From: Vogesella margarita | GTDB lineage: Bacteria; Pseudomonadota; Gammaproteobacteria; Burkholderiales; Chromobacteriaceae | Assembly (NCBI RefSeq): GCF_028548475.1 | Contig: NZ_JAQQLE010000008.1 | Coordinates: forward strand, 62,001 to 126,000 | Length of the DNA: 64,000 bases | Reading direction: 5' to 3' | Shown here: positions 26,213 through 36,328 of the stretch, piece by piece | How the letters are laid out: the number at the start of each line of letters is the position of its first letter | How positions within the stretch are numbered: the stretch's first letter is position 1 | The notes under the pieces: model-generated | Databases searched by the model: none | Told to the model about the DNA's origin: nothing | Seen by the model: the letters and a program-made list of their open reading frames with translations, nothing else | Program-made: the position numbers and the translations under genes

Positions 26213-26806
26213 ATGATCGGACGACTCACCGGCACCCTGCTCGAAAAACTGCCCCCGCAAATCACCGTCGACGTCAACGGCGTCGGCTACGACGTGGACG
26301 TGACCATGACCACCTTCTACCAGCTGCCGGCGCTGGGGCAGAAGACCACGCTGTTCACCCACCTGGTGGTGCGCGAGGACGCCCACCTGCTGTACGGCTT
26401 CGGTAGCCGTGACGAGCGCGAAACCTTCCGCCAGCTGATCAAGATCACCGGCGTCGGCGCCAAGATCGCGCTGGCCATCCTGTCCGGCATGACCGCCGAC
26501 GAGCTGGCGATCGCGGTGGCCAGCGAAGACATCAAGCGCCTGTCCAGCGTGCCCGGCATCGGCAAGAAAACCGCCGAGCGGCTGGTGCTGGAGCTGCGCG
26601 GCAAGCTGGCCACCGGCGGCAACCTCACCGTGCCCGGCGGCCTGCCGTTTGCCGCCACCCCGGACGAAAAGAGCGACATCGTCAACGCGCTGCTGGCGCT
26701 GGGCTACAACGAAAAAGAGGCCGCCGCCGCCACCAAGGGCCTGCCGGCGGACGTGACCGTCAGCGACGGCGTGCGGCTGGCGCTGAAGAACCTGATGAAA
26801 GGCTGA
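26213..26806 (+). CDS. ruvA: Holliday junction DNA helicase subunit RuvA
   Basis: 197 aa. Tetrameric junction-binding protein that loads RuvB. Domain [13 protein letters not shown] ... [12 protein letters not shown] (OB fold). Domain II: tandem HhH motifs [16 protein letters not shown] and [20 protein letters not shown]. Domain [22 protein letters not shown] (RuvB-binding). Length is normal. Three nucleotides separate it from the next gene (SDR), so it is in an operon that does not lead straight into ruvB. Confidence 0.96.
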   Translation: MIGRLTGTLLEKLPPQITVDVNGVGYDVDVTMTTFYQLPALGQKTTLFTHLVVREDAHLLYGFGSRDERETFRQLIKITGVGAKIALAILSGMTADELAIAVASEDIKRLSSVPGIGKKTAERLVLELRGKLATGGNLTVPGGLPFAATPDEKSDIVNALLALGYNEKEAAAATKGLPADVTVSDGVRLALKNLMKG

Positions 26807-26809
26807 GAC

Positions 26810-27556
26810 ATGGACAAGGTGCTGCTGGTCACCGGCGCCAGCCGTGGCATCGGCGCCGCCACCGCGCGGCTGGCTGCGCAGCAGGGCTGGGCGGTGGCGG
26901 TGAACTACCACCGCAACCAGGCCGCCGCGCAGGCGGTGGTGGCCGACATTCATGCTGCGGGCGGTCGCGCGGTGGCGATTGCGGCCAACGTGGCGGACGA
27001 GGTGGACGTGCTGCGCCTGTTCGCCGAGTGCGAGGCGGCGCTCGGGCCGCTGTCGGCGCTGGTCAACAACGCCGGCGTGCTGGAGCCGCAGATGCGGCTG
27101 GACGAAATGAGCATGGCGCGCTGGCAGCGCATCCTGGGCGCCAACGTCATCGGCCCGCTGCTGTGCTGCCGCGAGGCGGTGAAGCGGCTGTCCACCCGCC
27201 ACGGTGGGTCGGGCGGTGCCATCGTCAACGTGTCGTCCGCCGCCGCGCGGCTGGGGTCGGGCGGTGAATACGTGGACTACGCCGCCAGCAAGGGCGCGCT
27301 GGACACGCTGACCGTGGGCCTGGCAAAAGAGGTCGCCGCCGAAGGCATCCGCGTCAACGCGGTGCGCCCCGGCTTCATCTACACCGACATGCACGCCGAC
27401 GGCGGCGAGCCGGGCCGCGTCGACCGCGTCAAGAGCGCGGTGCCGCTGCAGCGCGGCGGTCAGCCGCAGGAGGTGGCGGCGGCGATCCTGTGGCTGCTGT
27501 CCGACGCCGCCTCGTTCACCACCGGCAGTTTCATCGATGTCGCCGGCGGCCGCTGA
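26810..27556 (+). CDS. Short-chain dehydrogenase/reductase (SDR), classical
   Basis: 248 aa. NAD(P)-dependent oxidoreductase. TGASRGIGAATARLA (TGxxxGxG cofactor site, residues ~8-22), NNAG (LSALVNNAGVLEPQ), catalytic Ser in IVNVSSAAARLG, and YxxxK in YVDYAASKGALDTL. C-terminal SFTTGSFIDVAGGR is typical of FabG-like classical SDRs. The start codon lies 3 nt after ruvA, and its SD (AAAGG) sits in the ruvA 3' end. Substrate cannot be deduced. It interrupts the usual ruvA-ruvB order. Confidence 0.9.
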   Translation: MDKVLLVTGASRGIGAATARLAAQQGWAVAVNYHRNQAAAQAVVADIHAAGGRAVAIAANVADEVDVLRLFAECEAALGPLSALVNNAGVLEPQMRLDEMSMARWQRILGANVIGPLLCCREAVKRLSTRHGGSGGAIVNVSSAAARLGSGGEYVDYAASKGALDTLTVGLAKEVAAEGIRVNAVRPGFIYTDMHADGGEPGRVDRVKSAVPLQRGGQPQEVAAAILWLLSDAASFTTGSFIDVAGGR

Positions 27557-27589
27557 GCGCGCCGCGGCATCGTCAACAAGGGGAAAACA

Positions 27590-28372
27590 ATGGCCAACGT
27601 AGCGGTACTGATCGACGCGGACAACGTGTCGCCGGGCTGGATCGAGGACGTACTGGAAGAAGCCGGCAAGCTGGGCGTGCTGGCACTCAAGCGCGTATAC
27701 GGCGACTTCAGCCGTCACGACAAGGCGTGGCGCGACCTGTGCGCGCGCTTCGCCATCCACCCGATCCAGCAGTTCCCGAACACCAAGGGCAAGAACGCGT
27801 CCGACATCACGCTGGTGATCGACGCCATGGACATGCTGCACTCCGGCCGCTATCACAGCTTCTGCCTGGTCTCCAGCGACAGCGACTTTTCGCGGCTGGC
27901 GACGCGGCTGCGCGAGGACGGGCTGGAGGTGTGGGGCTTCGGCGAGGAGAAGACGCCGTCGGCCTTCGTCAACGCCTGCAGCAAGTTCGTGTACGTGGAA
28001 GTGCTGGCGCTGAGCGACGAGGCCAAGGCGGAGGAGAGCGCGGCCAAGGAGGGCGACGGCGCGCGCGGCGGCGGCAAACCGGTGCCGGCGGCGCGGGTGC
28101 TGCGGCCGCTGGACAAGAAGCTGCGCGCACAATTCCAGAAGGGCATCGAGAGCATGGACGATGACGAGGGCTGGGCCGACCTCGGCGGCGTCGGCAGCCT
28201 GCTCGGCCAGTGGATGCCGGACTTCGATCCGCGCAATTACGGCTTTGCCAAGCTGTCCGAGCTGGTGCTGAAGTCGGGCTGGTTCGAGGTGCGCAAGGCC
28301 AGCAGCGGCCGCGGCGGGGTGTCGATCCGCCTCAAACCGGGCAACGGCGGTGGGCGCAAAGCGGCCAAGTAG
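27590..28372 (+). CDS. NYN (PIN-like nuclease) domain + OST-HTH/LOTUS domain protein
   Basis: 260 aa. NYN domain at 1-~145: [12 protein letters not shown] (first catalytic Asp pair), [15 protein letters not shown] (conserved Asp/D-x-x-L-V-I-D) and [20 protein letters not shown] (SSDSDF). This is the LabA/YaiI-like RNase fold. After a basic, disordered linker, the C-terminal ~75 residues ([20 protein letters not shown] then [13 protein letters not shown]) form an OST-HTH/LOTUS RNA-binding domain, and the tail is Lys/Gly-rich. Likely a sequence- or structure-specific RNA-processing or RNA-binding protein. AGGGG precedes the ATG. Followed by a terminator. Confidence 0.9.
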   Translation: MANVAVLIDADNVSPGWIEDVLEEAGKLGVLALKRVYGDFSRHDKAWRDLCARFAIHPIQQFPNTKGKNASDITLVIDAMDMLHSGRYHSFCLVSSDSDFSRLATRLREDGLEVWGFGEEKTPSAFVNACSKFVYVEVLALSDEAKAEESAAKEGDGARGGGKPVPAARVLRPLDKKLRAQFQKGIESMDDDEGWADLGGVGSLLGQWMPDFDPRNYGFAKLSELVLKSGWFEVRKASSGRGGVSIRLKPGNGGGRKAAK

Positions 28373-28405
28373 GGCGCTTGCCGGCACCGCGCCGGCGCCA
28401 ACCGG

Positions 28406-28453
28406 AAAAAACCGCAGCGTGCTCATGATATGGAGTAGGCGCTGCGGTTTTTG
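28406..28453 (+). terminator. Terminator after the NYN gene
   Basis: ACCGCAGCG (28411-28419) pairs with CGCTGCGGT (28440-28448), flanked by AAAAA before and TTTTTG after; the loop is ~20 nt. A-rich upstream side makes it potentially bidirectional. Confidence 0.8.
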
Positions 28454-28455
28454 TT

Positions 28456-28488
28456 TGCGGCCAACGTGGATGGCCAGGGTTGGCCGCA
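28456..28488. repeat. Degenerate inverted pair of the 13-mer upstream of ruvB
   Basis: TGCGGCCAACG (28456) and AGGGTTGGCCGCA (28476-28488) face each other with a short loop, just behind the NYN terminator and 78 nt before ruvB. Confidence 0.7.
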
Positions 28489-28565
28489 AGCGATTGCCGG
28501 TGCATCCGGGGCGGGTGCCGGGCGCAAGTGGTAACATCGGGCGATTGATTCCGAGTGATAGCGAC

Positions 28566-29600
<1,035 letters not shown>

Positions 29601-29629
29601 GCGGCGGCACCGATTCACGAGCGAACACG

Positions 29630-30352
29630 ATGCAGAAAAAGCTGATTATCCGTACCGGCCGCGTCTATGCCGAGTTGCGTAGCGAGCTGGGCGATTTTGA
29701 CGACTGGATCCGCCGCGAGCTGGGCGCCGGTGGCGAGCGCTGGCAGGTGATCGACGTGCAGGCCGGCGAGGCGCTACCGGCGGTGACAGAGGTGGCCGGC
29801 GCGGTGATTACCGGGTCGGCGGCGATGGTCAGCGAGCGCGCGCCGTGGAGTGAGGCCACCGCAGCCTGGCTGCGCAGCGCGCATGCGGCCAACGTGCCGC
29901 TCTTGGGCATCTGCTTCGGCCACCAGCTGCTGGCATCGGCGCTGGGCGGCGAGGTGGACTACCACCCGCAGGGGCCGGAGGCCGGCACGGTGACGGTGCA
30001 GACCACCGCTGCTGCCGCCAGCGACCCGCTGTTGTCGGCGTTGCCGGAGAGCTTTGCCGCCAACGTGATCCACTGGCAGAGCGTGCAGCGGCTGCCGCCG
30101 GGCGCGGTGTGCCTGGCGCACAACGCCTTCGAGCCGCATCACGCCTTCCGCCATGGTTCGGCGTGGGGCGTGCAGTTCCACCCGGAATTCAACGCCGAGG
30201 CGATGACGCGCTACCTCGCACAGCTGGCCGAGCCGCTGGCACGGGCGCAGCTGTCCTTGCCGGTGCTGCAGCAGAATGTTGCGGCGACACCACATGCGGC
30301 GGCTTTATTGCAGCGTTTCGCCGCCTTGCTGCCGGTGGCTGCGCAAGGCTGA
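29630..30352 (+). CDS. Class I glutamine amidotransferase-like protein
   Basis: 240 aa. Stand-alone class I GATase domain. Nucleophile elbow GICFGHQLLASALGG (Cys in GICFGHQ), catalytic His-Glu in WGVQFHPEFNAEAM, and AVITGSAAMVSERAPW typical of the GuaA_N-like/YfeJ subgroup. No synthase domain or biosynthetic partner gene is adjacent, so the role (for example gamma-glutamyl hydrolysis of a small molecule) is unknown. 29 nt after ruvB; possibly co-transcribed with it. Confidence 0.85.
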   Translation: MQKKLIIRTGRVYAELRSELGDFDDWIRRELGAGGERWQVIDVQAGEALPAVTEVAGAVITGSAAMVSERAPWSEATAAWLRSAHAANVPLLGICFGHQLLASALGGEVDYHPQGPEAGTVTVQTTAAAASDPLLSALPESFAANVIHWQSVQRLPPGAVCLAHNAFEPHHAFRHGSAWGVQFHPEFNAEAMTRYLAQLAEPLARAQLSLPVLQQNVAATPHAAALLQRFAALLPVAAQG

Positions 30353-30417
30353 CTACCCGGCGTACAATGCGCGCCGGATGTTTTATTTGCTCATGATTGC
30401 TCAGGGAGTATGCAGGC

Positions 30418-30822
30418 ATGTTTTACGCCATTTTGCTGGTGACACTGGCGGTCGCCCTGGTGACCTCGATACTGGTGGTCCGTTTTTTCAACGAGGCAGT
30501 CAAGAAAATCCTGTCGCGCATCGTCGGCGATGATCTGGCCGAGGCCTGGCGCAAGTACATGAGCTTCGCCATCGTGGTGGTCGGCGTGTCCGGCGGTGTG
30601 CGCATCTGGGATCTGGAGAAGTTCGTGCCCAACGGCCGCGAATCGGCGCTGGAGCTGAACGGCGTGCGCTGGACCATCCAGATCTACCGCACCGTGATCG
30701 ACACCCTGTCGCAGATCGCGTGGGTGATGCTGCTGTTCTTCCTGTGCACCATGGTCGCCTACGTGATCATGCGCGCGGTGGAGGCTCGCGCCAGCGAGCG
30801 CGGCGGCAAGGCGCCGGAGTAA
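30418..30822 (+). CDS. Small two-helix membrane protein, unknown function
   Basis: 134 aa. N-terminal membrane helix (FYAILLVTLAVALVTSILVV) followed by an amphipathic middle part (VKKILSRIVGDDLAEAWRKY, a second possible hydrophobic stretch FAIVVVGVSGGV), and a C-terminal membrane helix (IAWVMLLFFLCTMVAYVIM). Not recognised. AGGGAG lies upstream of the ATG at 30418; the in-frame TTG at 30397 is less likely. Followed by a strong terminator. Confidence 0.7.
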   Translation: MFYAILLVTLAVALVTSILVVRFFNEAVKKILSRIVGDDLAEAWRKYMSFAIVVVGVSGGVRIWDLEKFVPNGRESALELNGVRWTIQIYRTVIDTLSQIAWVMLLFFLCTMVAYVIMRAVEARASERGGKAPE

Positions 30823-30861
30823 GCGTTCGTTCCGGCCGTTCGGGTCGGGCCATCATGCAAA

Positions 30862-30890
30862 CAGGGCTGCCGCGGCAGCCCTGTTGTTTT
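30862..30890 (+). terminator. Intrinsic terminator after the 134-aa membrane protein
   Basis: CAGGGCTGCC / GGCAGCCCTG with a 2-nt apex, followed by TTGTTTTGT. Confidence 0.9.
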
Positions 30891-30902
30891 GTATGCGCCG
30901 TT

Positions 30903-31044
30903 TAGAACGTCTTCACGATCCCGCCCGCTCACGCGAGACAAGGCGAAAACGGCTGAGAAAGCGGAATTTACATGGGGTAAATGAGCATTCCGAAGCCGTT
31001 TTTAACGCGGTATCGCCGAAGCGCAGCAGATCGTGAACAGGTTC
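30903..31044. repeat. ~140-bp imperfect inverted repeat abutting proB (MITE/REP-like)
   Basis: Outer arms GAACGTCTTCACGATC (30905-30920) and GATCGTGAACAGGTTC (31029-31044) match at 14 of 16 positions when one is reversed. An inner pair AAAACGGCT/AGCCGTTTTT and a central GGAAT...ATTCC around a TTTACATGGGGTAAA core continue the stem. One arm ends exactly at the proB stop codon. It can fold into one long hairpin. No coding potential. Only one copy is in this window; repeated occurrence in the genome is an inference. Confidence 0.65.
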
Positions 31045-32163
31045 TTACAGCGCGACCATATTGTCGCGGTGGATCAGTTCCGGCTCGATCAGGTAGCCGA
31101 GCACACCCTCGATGTCGCGGGTGGCCTTGCGCATGATCAGCCGCGCCTCTTCCGAGCTGTAGTTGACCAGCCCGCGCGCCACCTCGACGTGCTGTTCGTC
31201 GACGCAGACCACCGCGTCGCCGCGCAGGAAGCTGCCTTCCACCGCGATGACGCCGATCGGCAGCAGGCTGGTGCCTTTTTCTCGTACCGCCAGCGCGGCG
31301 CCGGCGTCCAGCACCACCTTGCCGGACAGCTGCAGGTGATCGGCCAGCCACTGCTTGCGTGCGGCCAACCTGGTGGTCGGCGCATTGAGCTGGGTGCCGA
31401 TCGCCTCGCCGTCGGCCAGCCGCGACAGCACGTTGGTCTCGCGACCGCAGGCGATCACGGTGGCGGCACCGCTGCGCGCGGCGCGCTTGGCGGCGATGAT
31501 CTTGGTGTACATGCCGCCGGTGCCGACACTGGAGCCGGCACCGCCGGCCATTTCTTCCAGCTTGCTGTCGCCAGCCTCGGCCTCGTGCACGAAGGCGGCG
31601 TCGGGGTGCCTGCGCGGGTCGGCGGTGTAAAGGCCCTGCTGGTCGGTGAGGATCACCAGGCTGTCGGCCTCGATCAGGTTGGTCACCAGCGCGCCGAGGG
31701 TGTCGTTGTCTCCGAAGCGGATCTCGTCGGTGACCACGGTGTCGTTCTCGTTGATGATGGGCACCACGTTCAGCGCCAGCAGCGTCGACAGCGTGGTACG
31801 GGCGTTGAGGTAGCGCAGGCGGTCGGACAGGTCTTCGTGGGTCAGCAGCACCTGCGCGGTCTGCAGGCCGTGTTCGCGAAAGGCGCTCTCGTACGCCTGG
31901 CACAGCCCCATCTGGCCGACGGCGGCGGCGGCCTGCAGCTCGTGCACCGCCTTCGGCCGTTTGGCCCAGCCCAGGCGCTGGCAGCCTTCGGCGATGGCGC
32001 CGCTGGAGACCAGAACCACCTGCTTGCCGCGGCGTTTCAGGTCGGCGATCTCGGCGGCCCAGCGCGCCAGCGCGCCCATGTCCAGGCCCTTGCCGTCATT
32101 GGTCACCAGGCTGGAGCCTACTTTCACCACGATGCGCGTGGCGTTGTGAATCACCGATTGCAT
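31045..32163 (-). CDS. proB: Glutamate 5-kinase ProB
   Basis: 372 aa. ATP-dependent phosphorylation of glutamate, the first and feedback-controlled step of proline synthesis. Amino-acid-kinase domain: [81 protein letters not shown] and [21 protein letters not shown]-terminal PUA domain ~280-372 ([20 protein letters not shown]). Start at 32163 ([13 protein letters not shown]), giving normal length. proA is not in the window. Minus strand, downstream of and co-oriented with bioA. Confidence 0.95.
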   Translation of the reverse strand: MQSVIHNATRIVVKVGSSLVTNDGKGLDMGALARWAAEIADLKRRGKQVVLVSSGAIAEGCQRLGWAKRPKAVHELQAAAAVGQMGLCQAYESAFREHGLQTAQVLLTHEDLSDRLRYLNARTTLSTLLALNVVPIINENDTVVTDEIRFGDNDTLGALVTNLIEADSLVILTDQQGLYTADPRRHPDAAFVHEAEAGDSKLEEMAGGAGSSVGTGGMYTKIIAAKRAARSGAATVIACGRETNVLSRLADGEAIGTQLNAPTTRLAARKQWLADHLQLSGKVVLDAGAALAVREKGTSLLPIGVIAVEGSFLRGDAVVCVDEQHVEVARGLVNYSSEEARLIMRKATRDIEGVLGYLIEPELIHRDNMVAL

Positions 32164-32244
32164 GTCGCCGAATCCCGTCAGAAGCAAAGCCGTCAGTTTA
32201 CCCGATTCCGCCGCCATGCCGCAGTGCGTCACGCGGCGGGGGGC

Positions 32245-33603
32245 TTACGGCAGCGCGGTTTCCGGCCGCGACGATGGCCGGTCGCCGGCCAGCAGTTGCG
32301 TCAGCGCCATGAGCGTGGCGTCGACCAGCTGCCGCATGTGGCTTTCCTCGATGATGTAGGGCGGCATGAAGTACACCGTCTTGCCGATCGGGCGCACCAG
32401 GCAGCCCTGCTGCAGCATCAGGCTGAAGAAGGCGGGGCCAAAGTCGGCGCGCTGGCAGTCGACGTCGAACGCCCAGATCATGCCGCGCTGGCGGAAGTGG
32501 CGCACCGCCGGGTGAGCGGCGATCTCGGCCAGGTGGCGGCTGAACAGCGCGGCGGTGGCAAGGTTGGCCGCAATCACCTGTTCGTCCTCGAAGATGTCGA
32601 GCACGGTCAGCGCCGCGCGGCAGGCCAGTGCGTTGCCGGTGTAGCTGTGCGAGTGAAGGAAGCCGCGGCTGACGTCGTCGTCGTAGAACGCGGCGTAGAT
32701 GTCGTCGGTGGTCAGCACGCAGGACAGCGGCAGGTAGCCGCCGGTGATGCCTTTTGACAGGCACAGGAAGTCGGCGCGGATCGCCGCCTGTTCGCAGGCG
32801 AACAGCGTGCCGGTGCGGCCGAAGCCGACCGCGATCTCGTCGGCGATCAGGTGCACCTGGTACTGGTCGCACAGGCGGCGCGCTTCGGCCAGATACAGCG
32901 GGTCGTACATCACCATACCGGCGGCGCCTTGCACCAGCGGTTCGATGATGAAGGCGGCAATCTCGTGGCCGTGCTGTTGCAGCAGGGTCTCCAGCGCGGC
33001 AGCGGCGCGGCGCGCGACATCGGCGGCCGTCTCCCCCGCTGCGGCGAGACGGGCGTCGGGGCTGGGCGCGCGCAGGTTGTGCTGGAGCAGCGGCGCGTAG
33101 GTGTCGGAGAACAGCGGCACGTCGGTGACCGCCAGCGCGCCGACGGTTTCGCCGTGGTAGCTGTTTTCCAGACTGAGGAAGCGGGTCTTCTGCGTCTGGC
33201 CGTGGTTGCGCCAGTAGTGGAAGCTCATTTTCAGCGCGATCTCGGTGGCGCTGGCGCCGTCCGAGCCGTAGAAGGCGTGGCCGAGGCCGGTGAGTGCGGC
33301 CAACCTTTCCGACAGCTCCACCACCGGCTGGTGGGTGAAGCCGGCGAGGATCACGTGCTCCAGGGTGTCGAGCTGATCCTTCAACGCCTGCTTGATGCGC
33401 GGCTGGTTGTGGCCGAACAGGTTCACCCACCACGAGCTGACGCCGTCGATGTAGCGCTGGCCGTCGAAATCCTCTAGCCAGATGCCGTCGGCGCGGGCAA
33501 TCGGGATGATGGGCAGGGTTTCGTGGCGCTTCATCTGGGTGCAGGGGTGCCACACCGAGGCGCGGCTGCGCGCCAGCCAGTGTTGTGCTTGCGAGTCATG
33601 CAT
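32245..33603 (-). CDS. bioA: Adenosylmethionine-8-amino-7-oxononanoate aminotransferase BioA
   Basis: 452 aa. PLP-dependent conversion of KAPA to DAPA in biotin synthesis, using SAM as amino donor. [17 protein letters not shown] (the WHPxTQM start of the family), [75 protein letters not shown] (PLP Asp), and the Schiff-base Lys in [14 protein letters not shown]. The start at 33603 (MHDSQAQHW) has GGAG 10 nt upstream. Two exact 13-mer copies (32560, 33295) lie in it, in opposite orientations. No other bio genes here. Confidence 0.94.
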   Translation of the reverse strand: MHDSQAQHWLARSRASVWHPCTQMKRHETLPIIPIARADGIWLEDFDGQRYIDGVSSWWVNLFGHNQPRIKQALKDQLDTLEHVILAGFTHQPVVELSERLAALTGLGHAFYGSDGASATEIALKMSFHYWRNHGQTQKTRFLSLENSYHGETVGALAVTDVPLFSDTYAPLLQHNLRAPSPDARLAAAGETAADVARRAAAALETLLQQHGHEIAAFIIEPLVQGAAGMVMYDPLYLAEARRLCDQYQVHLIADEIAVGFGRTGTLFACEQAAIRADFLCLSKGITGGYLPLSCVLTTDDIYAAFYDDDVSRGFLHSHSYTGNALACRAALTVLDIFEDEQVIAANLATAALFSRHLAEIAAHPAVRHFRQRGMIWAFDVDCQRADFGPAFFSLMLQQGCLVRPIGKTVYFMPPYIIEESHMRQLVDATLMALTQLLAGDRPSSRPETALP

Positions 33604-33785
33604 GGCGAGTGCTCCGTAAGGCAAGGCGGGCATCGTAACATGGCGCCGCACCGCGCAAGAGTGACGAAAATTGTCAGTAGTATGCCGATTTTGCGCCGAC
33701 GCGCGCCGTGCGCAACAGCCCGCCATCGCACGGAAAGTTTGCCAGCGCTGGCGCTATGCGGAGAGAATGCGCGGCAGGCACGCGC

Positions 33786-33801
33786 TGGCGCTGTTCTTGC
33801 T
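33786..33801 (+). promoter_or_regulatory. Sigma-54 promoter of the pilin gene
   Basis: TGGCGCTGTTCTTGCT matches the -24/-12 consensus TGGCAC-N5-TTGCW, with the invariant GG and GC. It lies ~150 bp before the pilin ATG, as expected for RpoN/PilR-controlled pilA genes. The rest of the 348-nt gene-free stretch 33604-33951 shows nothing else I can name. Confidence 0.75.
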
Positions 33802-33951
33802 GGGTGTTGTCGGCAATCAAGACGCGCCACGGCACGGTCGGTTATTCTCGCGGCAACTGCCATCAAGGCGTGCAGCGGCAGCAGACCGCAAGCGGATTGT
33901 TACCCGACACTGGTCGTTTGCCGTTTTTATTTTCAAACAGGAGCGCTACAC

Positions 33952-34377
33952 ATGAAACGTGCACAACAAGGTTTTACCCTGATCGAACTGATGATCGTGG
34001 TCGCGATCATCGGCATTCTGGCCGCGATCGCGATCCCGGCGTACTCCAACTACACCAAGCGCGCGCAGGTTTCGGAAGCGTTCTCGCTGGCGGATGGTAT
34101 CAAGGTGAAGGTAGCGGAAACGCAGGGTGAAACCGGTACTTGTACTGCACTGGCTGCTTCCGGTACTTATGCAAACATTGCAGTCACTGGTTCCGGCGCC
34201 ACGGTTGAGGCAGGTTGTACTATCACGGCAACATTTGGTTCTAAGGCTCATGCCGAATTGCAAGGTCGCTCTGTAACGCTGGTGCCAGCATTTGGTTCCA
34301 ACTCCACAACATGGACATGCACAGTGCCGGCTGCGAGTGCCGTCTCCACAGACTACCTGCCGAAGAATTGCTCGTAA
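33952..34377 (+). CDS. pilA: Type IV major pilin (PilA/PilE)
   Basis: 141 aa. Structural subunit of type IV pili (twitching, adhesion, DNA uptake). Leader MKRAQQG is cut by PilD after Gly7, leaving [20 protein letters not shown] with mature Glu5 and an N-methylated Phe1. Cysteines at 64, 89, 123 and 140; the last pair may form the D-loop disulfide. The protein ends ...YLPKNCS, so the last residue is Ser directly after the D-loop Cys, as in glycosylated group I pilins of Pseudomonas. Followed by a terminator and two PglL-type glycan ligases. An AGGAG-type SD precedes the ATG, and a sigma-54 promoter lies upstream. Confidence 0.95.
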   Translation: MKRAQQGFTLIELMIVVAIIGILAAIAIPAYSNYTKRAQVSEAFSLADGIKVKVAETQGETGTCTALAASGTYANIAVTGSGATVEAGCTITATFGSKAHAELQGRSVTLVPAFGSNSTTWTCTVPAASAVSTDYLPKNCS

Positions 34378-34411
34378 CTGTATGGCTTACAGTTAGTTGG
34401 ATGTCTCACCC

Positions 34412-34440
34412 AGCCCTTGCCCAGCAAGGGCTTTTTATTT
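34412..34440 (+). terminator. Pilin-gene terminator
   Basis: AGCCCTTGC / GCAAGGGCT stem, CCA loop, followed by TTTTATTTTT. Partial read-through would feed the downstream ligase gene. Confidence 0.92.
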
Positions 34441-34469
34441 TTGCAAGCGGAACGAGAAGAATCATCGCC

Positions 34470-36257
34470 ATGGAACGTTTGGCACTGAACATGCTGTTTT
34501 TGCTGGTGACCATGCCTTTTCTCAACTGGGTGCGTTTTCAGCCATCCGGAGATTACGTCAGCAGTGCCGTTGCGGTATTGCTGGCGGTGGCAGTCTTGCT
34601 GCTGTCGCCGGCAAGACGGCGCGATGTAGAAGCTGGTGGCCCGGTATTGCTGCTGACCTTGCTGCCACTGCTCACTTTGGTCACCGCCCTGACGTCTCCG
34701 TATCCGGGGCAGGGACTGGCGGCCAGTATGGCCATACTGCTGTCTCTGGTTCTGGCCCATGTCATCTCTGGCTATCAGCGCACCGAGGTACTGACGACGC
34801 TGGCCTGGGGACTGTTGTTGGGCGGGGTGGTGCAGGCGCTGGTCGGCGTGCTGCAGGTGACGCAGTGGGTGTTGACCGTGCAGTGGTGGTGGGTGTTCTA
34901 CGACAAGACCAATCCGGCCAATCTGTTCGGCCAGATCGCGCAGCGTAACCAGTACGCCAATTATCTGACGCTGTCGCTATTTGCTGGCTGCTACCTGTTT
35001 GCCGTCGGCAAGTTACGTGGCTGGCTGCTGTTGCCGTTGGTACTGGTGTTCGGCTTGCTCATCAGCTGGTCCGGTTCGCGGCTGGCGATCGGCTATGCCG
35101 GCGCCGCCATGGTGCTGGCGTGGCTGTTTTACCGGCGCAGTGGCCGGCAGGCCGAGACCGGGCGTCTGGCTATGGCTTTGGCGCTGGCGACGTGCTGGCT
35201 GGTGTGCTGTCAGTTGTTCAACAAGGAGCTGGTCGCGCTGCTGTCCTGGCTGGGCCTGCCGCTGGGTGATATCGGTTCCGGTGTCGACCGTATGCTGGCC
35301 GGCGGTTTCGGTGCCCGACGCTGGGTGGAGTGGCAGAAGGCGTGGCAGGTGTTCCTGGATCACCCGTTATTCGGTGTCGGGCTGGGCGGCTATGCGGCAG
35401 AGAGCGTGCGCCTGGAAGTGGCGATGGGTTTTGCCGGACAGTGGTCGGAGAGCTGGCTGTTTGCACATTGTCATAACCTGATCCTGCAGTTGCTGGCGGA
35501 AACGGGGTTGCTTGGCACTGCGGTGGTGGTGGCCGGCTTGGGCTGGGCATTCCTGCCGTTTTTCCGCAAGCAGCAGGCCGATGTGCACTCGCTGCTGGTG
35601 GTGTTGCTGGCGATGGTGCTGCTGCTGCACAGCATGGTCGAATATCCGCTGTGGTACATGACTTTTCTCAGCCTGTTTGCCGTTCTTTTGGGGCTGTCGC
35701 CGGCGCGTCGTTTCGTGCTGGATATCCGCCTGTCGATGCGGCGCGTGCTGACGTGGGGCTTTTGTGCACTGCTGCTGTGGCAGTCACTGGCGGGGCTACA
35801 GAGTTATCACAAACTGGCGCGCTGGTATATGCCGGGTCCAAATCCACAGGAGAATGTGAAGCATGTCGAGGAAATCTGGCATATCGCGCGTAATCCGCTG
35901 TGGACTTATGAGGCCGACATGGTGTTGGCCAACTACCTGATCGTGGACAAACGCCAGCTGCAGGAGAAGCGGGCACTGTTCGAGCGCCTGACCGAATATC
36001 GGCCGCATGCCAGCATGCTGATCAATGTCGCGATCCTGCGGGCGCTGGATGGTGATCGTGTTGATGCGGAACAGGCGCTACGCTTTGCCATCGCCGCTTA
36101 TCCGGCTTATACGCCGGCTTTTACCGCCGAGTTGATGTCGCGCCACGATCCGGAGCTGCGGCCGCTGCAGACGATCGCCAATGCGGCATTGCAAGCCAGT
36201 CGTAACGGTGGTGCGGAAGCCGCCGCTGCCAGCGTGCTGGCTACGCCACGGGACTGA
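34470..36257 (+). CDS. PglL-type O-oligosaccharyltransferase, copy 1 (probable pilin glycosylase)
   Basis: 595 aa. Polytopic inner-membrane ligase of the O-antigen ligase/PglL superfamily that moves lipid-linked glycan to Ser/Thr of periplasmic proteins. About 11-12 membrane helices in the first ~430 residues. The conserved core includes FGQIAQRNQYANYLTLSLF, LISWSGSRLAIGYAGA, HPLFGVGLGGYAAES (Wzy_C region), HCHNLILQLLAETGLLGT (catalytic-region His) and HSMVEYPLWYMTFL. C-terminal ~160 residues form a soluble periplasmic tail (RFAIAAYPAYTPAF). Start ATG 34470 follows GAGAAGA. It directly follows the pilin gene, so pilin is the expected substrate. Confidence 0.87.
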   Translation: MERLALNMLFLLVTMPFLNWVRFQPSGDYVSSAVAVLLAVAVLLLSPARRRDVEAGGPVLLLTLLPLLTLVTALTSPYPGQGLAASMAILLSLVLAHVISGYQRTEVLTTLAWGLLLGGVVQALVGVLQVTQWVLTVQWWWVFYDKTNPANLFGQIAQRNQYANYLTLSLFAGCYLFAVGKLRGWLLLPLVLVFGLLISWSGSRLAIGYAGAAMVLAWLFYRRSGRQAETGRLAMALALATCWLVCCQLFNKELVALLSWLGLPLGDIGSGVDRMLAGGFGARRWVEWQKAWQVFLDHPLFGVGLGGYAAESVRLEVAMGFAGQWSESWLFAHCHNLILQLLAETGLLGTAVVVAGLGWAFLPFFRKQQADVHSLLVVLLAMVLLLHSMVEYPLWYMTFLSLFAVLLGLSPARRFVLDIRLSMRRVLTWGFCALLLWQSLAGLQSYHKLARWYMPGPNPQENVKHVEEIWHIARNPLWTYEADMVLANYLIVDKRQLQEKRALFERLTEYRPHASMLINVAILRALDGDRVDAEQALRFAIAAYPAYTPAFTAELMSRHDPELRPLQTIANAALQASRNGGAEAAAASVLATPRD

Positions 36258-36328
36258 GCATTGGGCTCCCGATCTGACAGCCAAAGCGGCGGTGCGGTAT
36301 GCTTCCGCCTTTGCCGAAACGCGGATTG

